Of a stretch of DNA of 64,000 nucleotides, positions 8,489 to 17,022 are shown piece after piece. The stretch's first letter is position 1; every line of letters begins with the position of its first letter. The translations under genes were made by a program, and so were the position numbers. A model generated the notes under the pieces. The model was not told the DNA's origin. It saw only the letters and a list, made by a program, of their open reading frames with translations, and made no database searches. The DNA is from G963668345 sp965226215 (GTDB lineage Bacteria > Acidobacteriota > Terriglobia > Bryobacterales > UBA6623), in assembly GCA_965226215.1 (NCBI GenBank), contig CBDDCH010000002.1, positions 62,001-126,000 of the forward strand. The letters run 5' to 3'.

Positions 8489-8660
8489 ACCGGCTGCTCG
8501 AACGTTCCGTTTCCCGCTTTTCAGCGAGCGGGACGTGACTCATGTGGACCGGCCACTTGCCGGACGATTCTCCCACACGTAAGGTTTAAGGATTTTACGG
8601 TCCTTAGGCTACCTTGTTACCCCCGAAACGCCTCCAGCCTTTCGGGGGTAACTCCCCTTT
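8470..8660 (+). ncRNA. Highly structured 5' leader of tsaD
   Basis: Several stem-loops follow one another. One pairs the region around 8474-8480 with 8490-8497, including two G-U pairs. The others are TCCCGCT/AGCGGGA (8512-8533), CCGGC/GCCGG (8549-8563), TAAGGA/TCCTTA (8587-8606) and a 13-bp perfect stem GTTACCCCCGAAA/TTTCGGGGGTAAC (8616-8652) with an 11-base loop. The last ends 28 bases before the tsaD GTG. It has no long T-run, so it is not a clear intrinsic terminator. The arrangement looks like a cis-regulatory leader or small RNA; no known riboswitch class was recognised. Confidence 0.45.
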
Positions 8661-8680
8661 CTACTTTCCTGCCAACCACC

Positions 8681-9772
8681 GTGTACGTCCTGGGCATCGA
8701 GACGTCGTGTGACGAAACCGCCGCGGCGGTCGTCCAATCGGGTGAACGGCTTCTCTCGAACGTCGTAGCGTCTCAATTGAGTACCCACCAACGCTACGGG
8801 GGCGTCGTTCCTGAACTGGCTTCGCGAGAGCACCTGCGCGCCATTGTCATCGTCGTGCGGGAGGCTGTCGAGCAAGCAGGTATCCGCTACCAAGACGTAA
8901 ACGCCGTGGCCGTGACGAAAGGCCCCGGCCTGATCGGGTCGCTACTTGTCGGTGTGACGTTCGCCAAGGGTTTCGCCATGTCGCTCGGCATTCCTCTGTT
9001 GGGAATCAATCATATTGAGGGCCATATTCACGCTGTTGTGCTGGAGCAGAAACAAGACGGTCGGGAAATCGAGTTCCCGGCTCTAGCGCTTGTGGTCAGC
9101 GGAGGTCACTCGCATCTTTTCTTCGTTGAGTGCCTTGCTCCTGGCCAATACGACTATCGCCTGTTGGGTCGAACGAGGGATGACGCCGCGGGGGAAGCTT
9201 TCGACAAGGTCGCTAAACTGCTCGGTCTGGGGTATCCGGGAGGTCCACTGATCGACAAGCTGGCGCCGCTGGGCGATCCGTCTAAAGTGCAGCTTCCCTC
9301 CTCCCGCATGAAAGGAAACCCGCTCGACCTGAGTTTCAGCGGGCTGAAGACCGCCGTTTTGCGTTACGTCCGCGCCGCCGGTATGGAAGAGGAGATAGCA
9401 CGCCGGCGTCGCTTGTTCCTTTCACCGCCCACACCGACGATCGATGAAGTCAAGGTTCTCACCTCGCAGCACACGCTTGACCTCATCGCCTCCTTCCAGA
9501 ACAGGGTCGTGGAAGAACTGATGCGCCGCGCGATTCAAGCGGCCGAGAATGAACCCGTGCGATCCGTCATTGTCTCGGGAGGCGTTGCCGCCAATTCGGG
9601 CCTCCGAAAGCGCTTTGCGTCAATCGGCTACCCGCTTTATTTCCCCAGTCTGGCGCTCTCTACCGACAACGCGGCGATGATCGCCGCGGCCGCCCACCCC
9701 CGCTTGCTGCGCGGTGAACACTCTGACTTCGATCTTCAGGCTCAGCCGTCACTAGCGCTTGCGGAGGGTTAG
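8681..9772 (+). CDS. tsaD: TsaD, tRNA N6-threonylcarbamoyladenosine synthesis protein
   Basis: The catalytic subunit that, with TsaB and TsaE, transfers the threonylcarbamoyl group to A37 of tRNAs reading ANN codons. This is a nearly universal cytosolic function. The ASKHA fold signatures are clear: GIETSCDETAAAVV at the N-terminus, metal-binding NHIEGHIHAV (HxxxH), SGGHSHL, and STDNAAMIAAA near the C-terminus with the Asp ligand. The 363-residue length is normal for the family. The start is GTG at 8681 (V/M-YVLGIET) and no strong SD is visible immediately upstream, which fits a translationally controlled start behind the structured leader. Confidence 0.95.
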   Translation: MYVLGIETSCDETAAAVVQSGERLLSNVVASQLSTHQRYGGVVPELASREHLRAIVIVVREAVEQAGIRYQDVNAVAVTKGPGLIGSLLVGVTFAKGFAMSLGIPLLGINHIEGHIHAVVLEQKQDGREIEFPALALVVSGGHSHLFFVECLAPGQYDYRLLGRTRDDAAGEAFDKVAKLLGLGYPGGPLIDKLAPLGDPSKVQLPSSRMKGNPLDLSFSGLKTAVLRYVRAAGMEEEIARRRRLFLSPPTPTIDEVKVLTSQHTLDLIASFQNRVVEELMRRAIQAAENEPVRSVIVSGGVAANSGLRKRFASIGYPLYFPSLALSTDNAAMIAAAAHPRLLRGEHSDFDLQAQPSLALAEG

Positions 9773-10074
9773 TTTTCCGAGAAGCTCCACCCCACCCTCG
9801 GGTTTGCTGGCTCCTGCAGCGTGCTACACGGGCTTGGCGGCTGTTGGGCGTTGCGTGTGTGGTGAGCGCATCGAGGGCGGGGTTACGATCTTCCGCGTAG
9901 CATCTTGAGATCAAGCTTGGGAGTCGGCTTGAAATCCTTCAAGGCAATGGGCGAGAATAGGCAAGCTGTCAAGCTGAGCAAGATACAGCGAGTGCCAGCA
10001 GCTATTGTGAAAGACGTAGGGACAGTCGCTTCGTACACGCAGGTGAGGGATGTGTGTCGCGTCCGAGGGGCGTC
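9773..10074. other. Intergenic region, nothing recognised
   Basis: About 300 bases between tsaD and the pentapeptide-repeat gene. No reading frame, RNA gene or repeat could be supported. Confidence 0.4.
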
Positions 10075-10950
10075 ATGAGCAGCCGACGTCGCCTGGTTCT
10101 GAACCGGGTCTTGCAGACTGGCGGTGCGCTTATCGTTGCCTTTGTAATATGCGTGCTACCGGAGTGGCAAATGAACGCACTAAAAGATCATGTTTCGGCG
10201 AAAGATTTGATTGAGCTGAAAACCAAGGTGCGCGCGACCTGGGCTCAGATCGTAGGAGGTGCTTTCGTTCTTATTGGCCTCTACCTTGCGTGGAAGCGTC
10301 TCGAGGTAGCCCGAGAGGGACAAATCACCGACCGATTTACCCGAGCAATCGAACTGCTTCGCGACAGCAGCCTGCAGAGCCGTTTGGGAGCGATCTACTC
10401 CCTTGAGCGAATTGCTTGGGACTCTCAGCGAGATCACTGGCCAATCATGGAAGTACTGACAGCCTATGTTCGAGAAAAGCGTTCCTTGCGCGGTGACCAC
10501 CCGCTAAATGAGGACGGATCAATCTCGAAACCACCTCCGGATGTCGCTGCGGTCTTGACTGTTCTGCGGCGGCGCAAATGGGAACGCGAAATCGGCGAGG
10601 ATAGACAACTTGATTTGATGGAAGCGGATCTGCGTGGCGCGGAGCTCAGGGAAGCTCGCTTTGAGCGGGTGAACCTATGGAAGGCTCAACTTCAGGGCGC
10701 AAACCTATGGAGTGCTCATCTACAAGGTGCTAACCTGTGTGAGGCTCACTTGGAGGGCACGAACTTGGGTAAAGCCGATCTGCAAGGGGCGTTTCTTCAA
10801 GGAGCATTTCTCGAAGAGGCTGACCTCGGAGGATCTCAACTTCAAGGGGCGGACCTTACAGATGCAAAGGGCGTGACCCCGGAGGAGATTGCTGGCGCAA
10901 AAAGGGACGAAACGACTCATTTGCCAGATTTCGTCGACCAGATGTCCTAG
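10075..10950 (+). CDS. Membrane-anchored pentapeptide-repeat protein
   Basis: A protein of about 291 residues. Two hydrophobic segments near the N-terminus (around GGALIVAFVICVLP and IVGGAFVLIGLYLAW) flank a short loop. They are followed by a helical domain (ITDRFTRAIELLRDSSLQSRLGAIYSLERIA…) and a C-terminal quadrilateral beta-helix of pentapeptide repeats from about residue 185 to 270, with the A(D/N)LxxA-type pattern (ADLRGAELREARFERVNLWKA, and so on). The RLGAIYSLERIA segment followed by pentapeptides is a common architecture for membrane pentapeptide proteins of unknown role. ATG 10075 has GAGGGG five bases upstream; GTG 10054 is an alternative start. Function unknown. Confidence 0.8.
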   Translation: MSSRRRLVLNRVLQTGGALIVAFVICVLPEWQMNALKDHVSAKDLIELKTKVRATWAQIVGGAFVLIGLYLAWKRLEVAREGQITDRFTRAIELLRDSSLQSRLGAIYSLERIAWDSQRDHWPIMEVLTAYVREKRSLRGDHPLNEDGSISKPPPDVAAVLTVLRRRKWEREIGEDRQLDLMEADLRGAELREARFERVNLWKAQLQGANLWSAHLQGANLCEAHLEGTNLGKADLQGAFLQGAFLEEADLGGSQLQGADLTDAKGVTPEEIAGAKRDETTHLPDFVDQMS

Positions 10951-11080
10951 CTGAAGTCATCTGGGTGCGCGGCCCTACTCCTTGACATTGAGAACGAGTC
11001 TATGCCTAAATACTCCTCATGTCGCATTTTTAGGTTTTTCGTGTAATCGTGGTTTTTTGAACAGAACGGGGGAGGGATCA

Positions 11081-11362
11081 ATGCCGACGAGAGCGGAGAC
11101 GCGGACCATTCGGATAGGGGAAGAGGACTAGCAGGTGATTCTCGAGCCAGACGACGATGTTTGGTCTGCGTACTCCCCTGAACTTCAGAAGAAGGGAGCA
11201 GCGACGTGGGGCCGGACTAAGAAACAAGCCCTAGAGAACATTACGCAGGTAGTCAAGTTGGTATTGGAAAGCGTTGAACAGCCGCAGGCAGCCAATGCGG
11301 CAGCAGATGAAAAAGGGCAGCAGGCAGTGCAACTGTTGGCGGCAACCGCGCCTGGAGAATGA
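11081..11362 (+). pseudogene. hicB: HicB-type antitoxin with an in-frame stop at codon 17
   Basis: The frame opens at ATG 11081 behind a strong SD (GGGGGAGGGATCA). It encodes MPTRAETRTIRIGEED, then TAG at 11129-11131, then continues in the same frame as QVILEPDDDVWSAYSPEL through GAATWGRTKKQALENITQVVKLVLESVE. The second part is a HicB fold (VILEPD…AYxPEL…GRTxxxALxNI), the antitoxin half of HicBA modules, and matches the intact sister at 12099-12365. A GTG at 11135 could restart translation just after the stop and give a 75-residue HicB lacking its first strand. hicA follows 47 bases downstream and is also damaged. Confidence 0.75.
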
Positions 11363-11409
11363 CGTTCGCTCATCAACGACTGAACCTGTGATTCGCTAGT
11401 CTGCTCGCC

Positions 11410-11662
11410 ATGCGCATTGACTATTCCCGCCTCAGAACCCTGCCGGCCCGAGACCTAACGTCAGCTCTTACTCGAGATGGCTTTGTTCCCGACCGTCAGC
11501 GTCCGCCCCACCGGCTTTACCTCCACCCCGGATGGACGTAGGGTGATGGTCACCTATAACCGTCGGAGCGACACTTTTCGTCCAAAAACTCTCAAACGAA
11601 TGATTGAGGTCCAGGCACGGTGGAACGAAGACGACCTCCGACGCCTAGATCTTTTGCGGTAG
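11410..11662 (+). pseudogene. hicA: HicA-type mRNA interferase toxin, frameshifted
   Basis: The frame starting at ATG 11410 reads MRIDYSRLRTLPARDLTSAL, then TRDGFVPDRQRPPHRLYLHP, and then meets a stop. The next frame continues DGRRVMVTYNRRSDTFRPKTLKRMIE and ends …EDDLRRLDLLR. Removing one G of the pair at 11530-11531 joins them as a complete HicA-like double-stranded-RNA-binding toxin of about 83 residues. The catalytic histidine equivalent (the GSHH position, here PPHR) still contains a His. It lies downstream of the broken hicB. With both partners damaged the module is probably dead. Confidence 0.7.
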
Positions 11663-12098
11663 GTGCCGCTGTAGATTCCTGCTCCTTGTTGCGTACTCTC
11701 AGGAAGCAGTGGGTAGGTTAACACCCGGGGCTGGCTTTTGGGCCCTATTCACTGCGCCCCTTCCGTTAGTTCTCCATACCGAGCATGTTGATCGCTTCGT
11801 CTACTGGTCCCCAAACCACCCCTTGTGAGGCAAGAGCTTCGGCACCCTCCAACCACGGCAGCCGGGTGTGATGCCTGGCCAGGAGGACGCGACAGGCCCG
11901 ACGGCACCTGCTTCGTCTTGCGTTCTGCTCGGGCAGGGAACTAACAGTACTTCGAAGCGATCAAGTGATTGTGAGGAAGCGGGGAGCAGCGTGGCACTAG
12001 TCTTGCTGCGAGAGCCCCCCACGAGATGACGGCCCATTGGCCAGCAAAAATACACTTCCAGAGTCAGCGCGGGGATTCAACAGGCGGGGACAGCAGAT
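11663..12098. other. Intergenic region between the two hicB loci
   Basis: About 435 bases. Open frames exist on the minus strand but their composition and sequence resemble nothing recognisable. No hicA for the downstream hicB could be found here. Confidence 0.35.
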
Positions 12099-12365
12099 CT
12101 ACTCCCGGTGTAGCTTTACGTCGGCTTGATCCACCGAACTACGGACCAACTTCTGGTCAGCTGAGTTCGGGTGCTCTTCCAGGCTGGATATCACAATGCT
12201 AACTGCTTCCTTGATGTTCTGGAGAGCTTCATCTCTAGTCCTGCCCCACGTAGAAGCACCTTCTCTCACAAGAGCCGGGCAATAAGCTGTCCAAACGTCC
12301 TGGTCGCTCTCAAGTACAATTTTCAGGTCCACGTTTGTTGACAAGGCTTCGGCTTCAGCAGACAT
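12099..12365 (-). CDS. Solitary HicB-family antitoxin
   Basis: An 88-residue HicB-like protein. The start MSAEAEALSTNVDLK at 12365 is fixed by AAGGAGGG eight bases upstream. The core KIVLESDQDVWTAYCPALVREGASTWGRTRDEALQNIKEAV matches the N-terminal HicB fold (VLExDxDxWxAYxPxL…GRTxxEALxNI). The short acidic C-terminus carries no obvious DNA-binding domain. No hicA-like frame is visible on either side within 400 bases, so it is an orphan antitoxin or a member of the single-gene HicB-like group. It closely resembles the broken hicB at 11081. Confidence 0.72.
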   Translation of the reverse strand: MSAEAEALSTNVDLKIVLESDQDVWTAYCPALVREGASTWGRTRDEALQNIKEAVSIVISSLEEHPNSADQKLVRSSVDQADVKLHRE

Positions 12366-12659
12366 GTGAATGCCCTCCTTAGGCCGATCGTCGGATTTGA
12401 GTGTAACGAACTTTCCAGGCATCGGGATACCGCCTACACTTCTTACTCAGATAGAAAATACCGAATAGAGCCAATGCAGTACCAGTACTATCGGCGTGCC
12501 GGGCTTTCTTCCTTAGGCCGCAGAGGATCTCCCTGCGGTGTGGAATTTGGCCGACGACGTTCGCTCCCGACTTCTGCACCTTACTAAACCGGAGCCGCAC
12601 CGTCAATTATAGATACGCCGTATAGTGGTGCTGCGTTCACTCCTAGTTCGACTTAAGGT

Positions 12660-14073
12660 GAGCTATAACCAGAAGTTGTGGATGAGCCTCTGAGGGGAGG
12701 CGGCGTATCCTGACGATTGAGGAAGCAACTCAATCGTTTTCTGGAAAGGAACAAGGAGGATACGCCATGAGTCAGTGTGAAGCTGCTGAGAGCAGCAGTC
12801 AAGTCAACCCCCAAGTCATTGATGGAAAGGAACGCTCGCCCTTGGATGAGGTGCTGCGCCAAGGAGCGCGCCAGATGCTCGTCAAGGCCGTGGAAGCCGA
12901 AGTGACCGCCTACATCGAAACGCATCAGCACGAAGTCGACCAGGACGGCCGGCGGCTGGTGGTGCGCAACGGTCACGCCCGCGAGCGCACCATCGTCAGC
13001 GGCGTGGGTCAGCTGAAGATCCAGGCGCCGCGGGTCGACGATCGCCGAGTCGATGAGCAGGGCCGGCGCTTTCGTTTCACTTCCCAGATCCTGCCGCCGT
13101 ATCTGCGGCGCACGAAGAGTGTGGAGGAGTTGATCCCCTGGTTGTACCTGAAAGGGATCTCGACGGGCGATTTCAGCGAAGCGCTGGAGGCCTTGCTGGG
13201 GCCCGACGCTCCGGGCCTGTCGGCGACGACGGTGGTGCGTCTCAAAGACGTCTGGCGCCGCGAGTACGAGGCTTGGTCAAAGCGTGACCTCAGCGGCCAG
13301 CGGTTTGTTTACATTTGGGCCGATGGCATCTACTCGAATGTTCGTCTGGACGATGAACGGCAGTGTTTGCTGGTTGTGATGGGAGCACTCGAAGACGGTC
13401 GCAAGCAACTGCTGGCGGTGCACGACGGCTTTCGCGAAAGCGAACTGTCGTGGCAGGAGTTGCTGGAGGACTTGAAACGGCAGGGGCTCGAGCTGCCGCC
13501 GAAGTTGGCGGTGGGCGACGGAGCGATGGGGTTTTGGGCGGCACTGCGGAAAGTCTATCCGGCGACCGGTGAGCAACGCTGCTGGCTCCACAAGACGGCC
13601 AACGTGCTCAATAAGCTGCCGCAGAGCATGCAGGGCAAAGCCAAGCAGGCGCTGCGCGACATCTATCTTGCCGAGAGTCGGCAGACGGCGGAGGCCGCTC
13701 TGGACCGTTTCAAGAACCTATACGAGAAGAAGTTCCCCAAAGCGGTCGAGTGCCTGGAAAAAGACCGCCAAGTGCTGCTGGCTTTCTACGACTTTCCGGC
13801 CGAGCACTGGGGGCACTTGCGGACGACGAACCCGATCGAGTCCACCTTTGCGACGGTCCGTTTGCGGCAGCGACGAACGAAGGGTTGTGGCAGCCGCGAA
13901 GCGTCGTTAACGATGGTCTTCATGCTGGCCCGCCAAGCCGAGCGCCACTGGCGACGCCTGAACGGTTCGGAAGTGATTGTTCATGTCTTAGAGGGAAAGG
14001 TTTTCAAGGATGGATTGATGGTTCAGGAAAACGCCGCCTGACCTCGCCCATCCACAACATTTGACAATATCTC
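12660..14073 (+). mobile_element. IS256-family insertion sequence (1414 bp), apparently intact
   Basis: The element lies between inverted repeats that begin GAGCTATAACCAGAAG on the left and GAGATATTGTCAAATG on the right (reverse complement), both continuing into TTGTGGATG. It is flanked by an exact 9-bp target duplication ACTTAAGGT at 12651-12659 and 14074-14082, within the 8-9 bp family range. It contains one transposase gene. It sits in non-coding DNA between the solitary hicB and the tail-fibre-like gene. Confidence 0.9.
12767..14041 (+). CDS. IS256-family transposase
   Basis: A 424-residue DDE transposase. Catalytic residues are visible in YIWADGIYSNVR (Asp), AVGDGAMGFWAALRKVYP (Asp) and RTTNPIESTFATVRLR (Glu), and the CWLHKTANVLNKLP signature of the IS256/MULE group is present. 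AAGGAGG lies eight bases before the ATG. No stop or frameshift is seen, so it may be active. The length is normal for the family. Confidence 0.95.
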   Translation: MSQCEAAESSSQVNPQVIDGKERSPLDEVLRQGARQMLVKAVEAEVTAYIETHQHEVDQDGRRLVVRNGHARERTIVSGVGQLKIQAPRVDDRRVDEQGRRFRFTSQILPPYLRRTKSVEELIPWLYLKGISTGDFSEALEALLGPDAPGLSATTVVRLKDVWRREYEAWSKRDLSGQRFVYIWADGIYSNVRLDDERQCLLVVMGALEDGRKQLLAVHDGFRESELSWQELLEDLKRQGLELPPKLAVGDGAMGFWAALRKVYPATGEQRCWLHKTANVLNKLPQSMQGKAKQALRDIYLAESRQTAEAALDRFKNLYEKKFPKAVECLEKDRQVLLAFYDFPAEHWGHLRTTNPIESTFATVRLRQRRTKGCGSREASLTMVFMLARQAERHWRRLNGSEVIVHVLEGKVFKDGLMVQENAA

Positions 14074-14209
14074 ACTTAAGGTCCGCAATGGGACTTAATC
14101 TCATAGTTACCTGGCGTTGAATCTTACGCTTGTCGGCCGCATGTCTGCCGAATTTAACATCAGTTACACTCTTGTGACAGCTGCAAGTCAGCCGTTGAAT
14201 ACGACTCCC

Positions 14210-16582
14210 CTAATGCGCCGCCGTATACTCGTAGGTCAGTGACACGGTTATATCAGCCACGCCGGAACCGACCGTGCTGAAACTCACTCGAAGCTGGTCG
14301 CCTGCGTTGGCGGTCGTCGAGGTCGGCGTGCCTCCGGTCACAGTGCGATCGCCCAGGGCCAAAGTGATGTCGGACGCATAGATGGAGCTAAACATTGCGG
14401 AAGCCTTCGTGCAATTCAGCGTGCAGCGTTCAATGTTGAAGTCCGTCTGGCCGCCCGTCGTGTTGACGGCGATGCGCGAGTTGCTGAGAGAGGCTGCAGC
14501 GACGCCCTCGGGAATCATTAGCGTCATCGGCTGAGTGCCCATTGTTGGCGTGCCCGCGAAGTGCCATTGCAGCGACTGCGTCACTTTGGCGCAGACTTTT
14601 GGCTCCCACTGGCTTGAAGACGACGTCCAGACCAGGCATTCACCGTCTGAAGGCGCCGCGGGCGACACCACGGCGCCCCGAATCCCCGCCACAACTGGGT
14701 TGGGATAGGTCCCCGTCAAATCTCCCCCGGCGTTGGACCCGTCACTGCGATACCAAGCCAGCAAGATGTCTCCGGTTTGCGGAATCGCGCCGGCCAAGAA
14801 GGTGATCACATTCGTACTTAGCGTGTAGTCAACGCCGGACTTTTGCACAATACCGTTCCTGGTCAGTTCAAGACTTGCCGCCGGGTTTGGTGCTGTTACA
14901 AGCGTGAACGTGGCGTTGACCCCGTTGATCGTGCCGGTCGGTGTCTCGGCGTCGTGGAACAAAGCAAAAGTGCTTCCAGGGCCGCCGGTGCCTTGCTCCA
15001 GCGAAATCACCGATCCCGTGTCTTTCTTGACCGACAGTTCACCGCTGGCGGCATCGACAAACAGTCTTACCCGGTTGGTTGCCGGAGGCAGGGGAGCCGT
15101 CATCTGGTCAAAATCGATGTAGTGACCGTTCATCTCCAGATTTCCGCTCTCATCCACACTGCTCAGCACGGTACCGCCGTTGTTCTGCCACTCTTGCAGC
15201 TTAGTCGTGCCCTGACCTTCGCCGGCCTTTACGGTCAGCGTAGTCGTTCCCGTCACCGGGGTGAGACTCCTCACCGTAAACGGAGTGTTGACGAACGTTC
15301 CGCCATCACGGAGAATCTGAAATCCCGTGTCCTTGAAATTGCCGGCGTCATCGTAGCGGGAGATGTTCAGGGCCGTGTCAAAGGCCGAGAAGGCAAACTT
15401 GTTCTTGCCGTCGATCTGAAAGAATTGGCTCACGACCGTACCCCCGAGTTTGGTGGCCAAACCCATTTCGCGGAAGAACGCGCTCCCGTCGGGTGTGATC
15501 AGTCCTAATAGATCATTGTTGCCGTCCCGCCACTCTTGTACGGAAGCGGCTTGTCCGGTGATACCCCGCACGATCAAGACGGGTGTGCCCGGAGAAGCGC
15601 CATTCATCACATCATTCGTATTCGTCAGGGCGCCGATACTGCCGGGTGTCACTGCATCTGATCCCCCGTTTGCGTGCGACGACGCGTGGGCAAGGGGCGT
15701 CCGCGCGTCTGACAATCTGGGATCGCTGCCCTCTGTGATGGTCCCGGCGGCTGTGCCATACACCGGCTGAACTTCTGTGCGCGTGGACCCCACGTTGTCA
15801 AACGCGGTCAAGCCGCTCGAAAAGTTTGCTACCGTTCGTTGCGTCACCGCAGTGCCTGAGTCCTGGAAAATCTCGTACGACGTTCCTATCGCCCCGCTGC
15901 CGGCGGCCGACCAGAAGAGATTCGCACCTCCGTCGGTGGTCAGCTGCTGCCCGGGAAGACCGTCGGAAACAGGCCAGGTGTACAGCGTACTCGTGGTCAA
16001 CGTAGGGAGGTTGAATCCGATCGAGTTCGTGCCGCCACTATCCCGCAATGTCAAAAGAGTCGAGCCAGGGCTGCTTTCCTGAATGATTTGTTCCGCGGTA
16101 AAGACGTTCGTTTGGTCGAGGTCCGCTTTGCTATCGAGTGCCGCGACGAGACCCGAAACCTGCGACATCGTGATCACGCCCCCGGCCGGAGGAGGTTGGC
16201 CAATGCGAACGTCGCTTACCGTCACTGGCGTAGAGCTTTCCGGCACCGACCAGGTTTCAACGAAGCGCTTCCCGCTGTCGAGCAGATAAGTCACCGTGTA
16301 ACTCGTTCCGGGCGGAGTCGAGTTGTCGTTGGGAACTAAGTCCACGATCAGCACACCCTGCACGATCTTGACCTTCACCGAACTCGTTGCCAGCGTGGTG
16401 CCGTCTGAAGCGGTGAAACCCTTCCACTCGATCGTCAATCTTCCTTTCACCTTGCTTCCGTCCGCGTTGAACAGAGTGTCCTGAATGCGCACCGTCGTGA
16501 TGGCTTGCGCATATCCACTGAGGGCTACAAAAACCAGGGCCGAGGGAAGCAGCCAGCTTCCCCAACCTTCCTTCATACCCAT
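14210..16582 (-). CDS. Secreted protein with phage tail-fibre-like modules
   Basis: A 790-residue protein with an N-terminal signal peptide (MGMKEGWGSWLLPSALVFVALSGYAQA). I chose the ATG at 16582 because GAAAGGA precedes it; a TTG five codons upstream is less likely. After a beta-rich domain (residues about 27-130) comes VSGLVAALDSKADL, then repeats typical of phage tail fibres and tape-like surface proteins: GSDPRLSDARTPLAHASSH followed by ANGGSDAVTP. Several LQEWxxxGG/VQEWRDGN segments follow, and a C-terminal beta domain has paired Cys (ERCTLNCTK). Threonine, serine and glycine are abundant. No enzyme motif is seen. A cell-surface or extracellular adhesive fibre is the best guess, and no phage genes are nearby. 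Confidence 0.65.
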   Translation of the reverse strand: MGMKEGWGSWLLPSALVFVALSGYAQAITTVRIQDTLFNADGSKVKGRLTIEWKGFTASDGTTLATSSVKVKIVQGVLIVDLVPNDNSTPPGTSYTVTYLLDSGKRFVETWSVPESSTPVTVSDVRIGQPPPAGGVITMSQVSGLVAALDSKADLDQTNVFTAEQIIQESSPGSTLLTLRDSGGTNSIGFNLPTLTTSTLYTWPVSDGLPGQQLTTDGGANLFWSAAGSGAIGTSYEIFQDSGTAVTQRTVANFSSGLTAFDNVGSTRTEVQPVYGTAAGTITEGSDPRLSDARTPLAHASSHANGGSDAVTPGSIGALTNTNDVMNGASPGTPVLIVRGITGQAASVQEWRDGNNDLLGLITPDGSAFFREMGLATKLGGTVVSQFFQIDGKNKFAFSAFDTALNISRYDDAGNFKDTGFQILRDGGTFVNTPFTVRSLTPVTGTTTLTVKAGEGQGTTKLQEWQNNGGTVLSSVDESGNLEMNGHYIDFDQMTAPLPPATNRVRLFVDAASGELSVKKDTGSVISLEQGTGGPGSTFALFHDAETPTGTINGVNATFTLVTAPNPAASLELTRNGIVQKSGVDYTLSTNVITFLAGAIPQTGDILLAWYRSDGSNAGGDLTGTYPNPVVAGIRGAVVSPAAPSDGECLVWTSSSSQWEPKVCAKVTQSLQWHFAGTPTMGTQPMTLMIPEGVAAASLSNSRIAVNTTGGQTDFNIERCTLNCTKASAMFSSIYASDITLALGDRTVTGGTPTSTTANAGDQLRVSFSTVGSGVADITVSLTYEYTAAH

Positions 16583-17022
16583 ATGAATTCCTTTCAAGAG
16601 AAAACCTTCCTTGTTTAGGGTGTTGGAGTAACAACTTTCCTAGAGTTTTCAGGCAGTTTCGGCTTCAGCATAACGTAGGAAATCTAATTTCCAGCCACTC
16701 TGTGACGCTACCTTGTTGATTTGGGGGAAATAGACTTCTTGTTTTCTTGTGACTGCTCGCATCCCGGAAACTAACTTGGATGGTTTCTTCCCGTCTAGTG
16801 AGCAGCTCGGACGAGACCCTTTGGTCGTCCTGGGTGACGTGGCGCCTGCTTTCCGCGTGCTGTGCCGGGCTTTCGAGCCCGACATTCCGAATCGATGCTG
16901 AACTCGTCTCGAGGACAGTTCACTGGCGGTCTCGGGACGCCGCGACGAGCGGGGGCCAACTCCCGATCTCGGCCCGCCCAAGACCGGCTGGCGTCTTTTG
17001 TCGTGCTACCATCTCAGCAACC
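16583..17022. other. Intergenic region, divergent promoters expected
   Basis: About 440 bases between the divergent tail-fibre-like gene and the M28 peptidase. The M28 frame is open upstream to 16780, but that stretch has no protein-like character and no lipoprotein signal. No RNA gene or repeat recognised. Confidence 0.35.

Noticed and set aside
8616..8652. Intrinsic terminator before tsaD
   Set aside because: The 13-bp stem is strong but followed by CTCCCCTTT, not a T-run, and a terminator there would cut off tsaD.
12379..12606. Minus-strand frame upstream of the orphan hicB as a candidate hicA
   Set aside because: No GSHH-type motif or HicA fold pattern and unlikely composition.
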